This document shows, in pieces, positions 45,446 to 47,724 of a stretch of 47,724 nucleotides of DNA. The position numbers and the translations under genes are program-made. Origin of the DNA: Companilactobacillus kimchiensis (GTDB lineage: Bacteria > Bacillota > Bacilli > Lactobacillales > Lactobacillaceae); contig NZ_JQCF01000018.1 of the NCBI RefSeq assembly GCF_001438805.1, forward strand, positions 1 through 47,724. Reading direction: 5' to 3'. Under the pieces are notes generated by a model. The model was not told where the DNA came from. It did no database searches and saw only the letters and a list, made by a program, of their open reading frames with translations. Numbering within the stretch: the stretch's first letter is position 1; each line of letters begins with the position of its first letter.

Positions 45446-45512
45446 AAAAAACACATTATATTATTGTCAATCCTTTACTTGAGATTCTTAAACAATAATG
45501 TAATGTGTTTTT
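45446..45512. terminator. terminator downstream of the amidohydrolase operon
   Basis: AAAAACACATTA-TATTATTGT pairs with ACAATAATG-TAATGTGTTTTT around a loop of about 24 bases, with U runs available on both strands. It lies just after the minus-strand amidohydrolase gene. Confidence 0.8.
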
Positions 45513-45548
45513 AGTGTTATATCAAATATTTAAATAACCGGCTGATTC

Positions 45549-46340
45549 TTAGTTCACATAATCAAATAATGACAAAAAGATACTCTGAAGACTATTCTTA
45601 GCTGTGGTAAAAGTTCCTACATTAACGCCTGACAACTCTTCCTCACCAAAATAGCGATTCTCAATATACATGTGATATGCTAACTCGATCTGAATTGCTT
45701 CAATTCTTGGATTCTGACCGTAATGTTGCGTGATATAGCCTCCGGAAAATGGATGATTATTTGAGACGGTATAACCTTTTTCTTCAAAACGTGCTGTCAA
45801 AAACTCCCGTAATTTCATATCTGAAGTCGTATCTGTCTTATTTCCCAATACAACATCAGCTGCCTGGACGTTCTCCTCATGTGGATATTCCGCAAAACTA
45901 TGCAGATCCAACAGGTAAACTTTTTCAAACTTCTCTAACTTGTGATTTAACAACTGCTGTAACTTGTCATGATATGGCTTGTAAAAGCTGTCGATTCGAC
46001 CTTGAATCTCGGTTTCAGATAATTCATTGTGATAAATAGGTTTGCCGAAGGTTGTCCGACTATAAACCACTTCATGACGGTAATCTCCATCCAATTTGGT
46101 CATCTTGGCATTTCGATTCGGATCGGCTAAATAGCGATGTAAATTGTTTTCTAAGGTAGTGAATCCTTGTTGTGGTACAAAGTCATACAGATCTTGTAAA
46201 AACCAATCAACATTAGGCAACAAGATCCCTGGTATGAGTTCTTTTTGAACTGCTAAAGGAATCTCTGTTCCACTATGAGGTATATCCACAACAATCGGCA
46301 ACTCATCAATTGCTTCATTATAAACTGTAAAATCATCCAT
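45549..46340 (-). CDS. N-formylglutamate amidohydrolase family protein
   Basis: 263 residues, a Zn-dependent hydrolase of the N-formylglutamate deformylase family (PF05013). Key pieces are VVDIPHSGTEIP, ANRNAKMT-like DPNRNAKMTKLDGDYR, LLDLHSFAEYP and NHPFSGGYITQHYG...IQIELA, which carry the metal and substrate residues. No other histidine-degradation genes are near, so hydrolysis of some other N-acyl amino acid is equally possible. The ATG at 46340 has AAGGAG seven bases upstream. It is 13 bases after the zinc-ribbon gene, so the two form an operon. Confidence 0.85.
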   Translation of the reverse strand: MDDFTVYNEAIDELPIVVDIPHSGTEIPLAVQKELIPGILLPNVDWFLQDLYDFVPQQGFTTLENNLHRYLADPNRNAKMTKLDGDYRHEVVYSRTTFGKPIYHNELSETEIQGRIDSFYKPYHDKLQQLLNHKLEKFEKVYLLDLHSFAEYPHEENVQAADVVLGNKTDTTSDMKLREFLTARFEEKGYTVSNNHPFSGGYITQHYGQNPRIEAIQIELAYHMYIENRYFGEEELSGVNVGTFTTAKNSLQSIFLSLFDYVN

Positions 46341-46353
46341 CAATTAACTCCTT

Positions 46354-46794
46354 CTAATCCCAGTTACTAAACGATACTTCATTCATTGAATCATTGCCAC
46401 ATTTAGGACAGTGCCAAAATTTTTCATCATCGATAAACTGCAATCTAGTTACACCTGCCCGACCTTTAGCAAAAGTAATTCGTTTCAAAGTATTATCACA
46501 GTATGGACAAGGATATTCCGGTTCCATTTCATCAATTTTAAAATAGAATTTATTAAATAAATAAAAATCATTGGTACAAGCATATAAAGCATGACCATAA
46601 TGGTCATTAATTTCAGCACCAGTTTTAACTAATTCCAAAGCTGATGTCGAAATCTGCTCATCATCGACCAACTCAACTAATGATGGATCAGTTCCTTCGA
46701 AAATCATTTCTGGCGAATACATCATCCCTATTCCTAACCAAGTCTTAATACCGTAACCACACTTCTCACAACGTAAATCATGTATCTCACCCAT
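46354..46794 (-). CDS. zinc-ribbon protein of unknown function
   Basis: 146 residues. Three CxxC pairs: CEKC (9-12), CPYC and CPKC, the last two probably forming ribbons around residues 100-135. This suggests structural zinc, with no catalytic motif. The start was set at the ATG at 46794 behind GGGGGGTGG; the longer frame adds six residues. It is co-transcribed with the amidohydrolase downstream. The role is not known. Confidence 0.75.
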   Translation of the reverse strand: MGEIHDLRCEKCGYGIKTWLGIGMMYSPEMIFEGTDPSLVELVDDEQISTSALELVKTGAEINDHYGHALYACTNDFYLFNKFYFKIDEMEPEYPCPYCDNTLKRITFAKGRAGVTRLQFIDDEKFWHCPKCGNDSMNEVSFSNWD

Positions 46795-46883
46795 AATTCC
46801 ACCCCCCTTCATGGTTCCTTAAATTAACAAAAAATGTTATCCTATTATACAATTATTGTAGTTATCAATTGAGGAGGATAATT

Positions 46884-47582
46884 ATGCAAACTATAGATAA
46901 AGTTAAATCTGCTGGTTTGGCAAGATTCACATCCCTAGTCTATCTTTACACGGGATTAGGAATTGCCTTCTGGACGATTTGCGCACAAGCAATTGCTAAT
47001 AACAAAGCACTTTCAATGGCACTATTCCAAGGTATGGCTCAACACCGTATCATTTCAATGATTTTAATGATCGGTGTTCCGATCGCCTTTATCAGTCTCT
47101 GTGGCCGTTTCGCAACCAGATCATATTTCCTAACGTTCTTAAGTTACTTAGGATTTTTGTTCACACTATCATTTATCGGAGTACCAATCTTTTACATCTA
47201 CTCTGCTAAAAGTATTGTCCAAGCTTTAACCGTTACCTCAGCTGTCTTCATCGTTTCAGCCTTTTATGGTTTCATCACTAAACGAGACCTAACAAAATGG
47301 AGCCGCACTTTAATGATTGGTTTAATTTCAATCATTGTCGTTGAAGCAATCAACCTCTTGATCTTTAAGAGTACCCCATTGATGATGTTGACTAGTGCAG
47401 CTATCATCATTATCTTCTTATTCTACATTGCTTTTGATTCACAAAACATCAAACGAATTTACCAAAATAACTCATCTTCACAAAGTCTTGGTGCAATCGC
47501 CTTGCTAGCTTCCGTTAATTTAGTTCTCGACTTCATTAACTTGTTCATGAGTATTCTACAAATCTTTGGTGACAGTAACTAG
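46884..47582 (+). CDS. multi-pass membrane protein, unknown function
   Basis: 232 residues with about seven hydrophobic segments and short loops; only the N terminus and one loop (KRIYQNNSSSQ) are clearly hydrophilic. It could be Bax-inhibitor-like in style but lacks motifs I can confirm. The start was set at the ATG at 46884 behind GAGGAGG; the longer frame adds five residues. It is divergent from the zinc-ribbon gene. Confidence 0.7.
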   Translation: MQTIDKVKSAGLARFTSLVYLYTGLGIAFWTICAQAIANNKALSMALFQGMAQHRIISMILMIGVPIAFISLCGRFATRSYFLTFLSYLGFLFTLSFIGVPIFYIYSAKSIVQALTVTSAVFIVSAFYGFITKRDLTKWSRTLMIGLISIIVVEAINLLIFKSTPLMMLTSAAIIIIFLFYIAFDSQNIKRIYQNNSSSQSLGAIALLASVNLVLDFINLFMSILQIFGDSN

Positions 47583-47635
47583 TTTTTAAAAGGTCGTCTG
47601 AAATATAACTGATTTTTTACTTTAAACTTGCAGCA

Positions 47636-47724
47636 TAAACGTGGAACCTAACATAGCTCTTTCCGCTTAAAACAAAAAGATGGTAGTAATCACAATACGG
47701 TTCTTTACCAAGTTCGGTTGTTTG
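47636..47724 (+). repeat. partial repeat unit at the window end (copy E flank)
   Basis: AAACGTGGAACC...CGCTTAAAACAAA and ACCAAGTTCGGTTGTTT correspond, with changes, to the flank 43570-43666 that precedes copy D. The structured core itself would lie beyond the window, so this is probably a fifth unit cut by the edge. Confidence 0.5.

Overview
This is chromosomal DNA from a low-GC Gram-positive bacterium, most likely a member of the Lactobacillaceae and perhaps Companilactobacillus-like. The genus is inferred from overall gene style, not from a marker. The supporting signs are an ammonia-dependent asnA behind an Asn T-box, PyrR-type leaders before carAB, a WxL surface protein, a C69 dipeptidase, a Gram-positive SOS box and strong AGGAGG-type ribosome binding sites. 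No rRNA, tRNA or CRISPR array was seen.

Layout: 0.3-5.8 kb holds a YeiH-type exporter with a divergent LysR regulator, a cyclophilin, a membrane-anchored XRE regulator, a small unknown gene, a cadD-like/ArsR metal-resistance pair and an MscS channel. 5.8-6.4 kb is an intergenic region with two structured repeat copies. 6.4-9.2 kb holds an aldo/keto reductase and an SDR-type reductase divergent from a TetR regulator. 9.3-15.7 kb holds a C69 dipeptidase, SOS-boxed sbcDC and a small unknown gene. 15.8-20.5 kb is carAB behind two tandem leader units, each with its own promoter, PyrR-binding hairpin(s) and terminator.

20.5-30.4 kb is a probable defence island. It contains an HNH endonuclease gene, a divergent PLD-helicase-DUF3427 protein, an AlbA/Schlafen-type ATPase regulator broken at a seven-A slippery run, a decayed IS1380 element, a truncated second copy of the HNH gene and a single-chain type IIG restriction-modification enzyme. 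30.5-36.3 kb returns to ordinary genes: a MocR regulator divergent from a LysE exporter, a WxL protein and T-box-asnA.

36.4-43.4 kb is a second accessory block, all on the minus strand. It contains two copies of an undescribed pair, a cytoplasmic protein with an FLCLL(N/K)P motif plus a downstream lipoprotein. A decayed third cytoplasmic copy, an unknown 125-residue protein and a self-inhibited Fic protein with three 51-bp-spaced repeats in its promoter complete the block. 43.4-47.7 kb holds a LytTR/LiaF-like operon bracketed by inverted structured repeats, an N-formylglutamate amidohydrolase-family gene with a zinc-ribbon gene, and a membrane protein.

The two most unusual signals are a family of intergenic repeats of about 100-170 bp whose outer stems differ in sequence but keep pairing (covariation), and the duplicated cytoplasmic-protein/lipoprotein module. 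Many gene starts given here were moved inward from the longest open frame, because a clear ribosome binding site sits before a later start codon.
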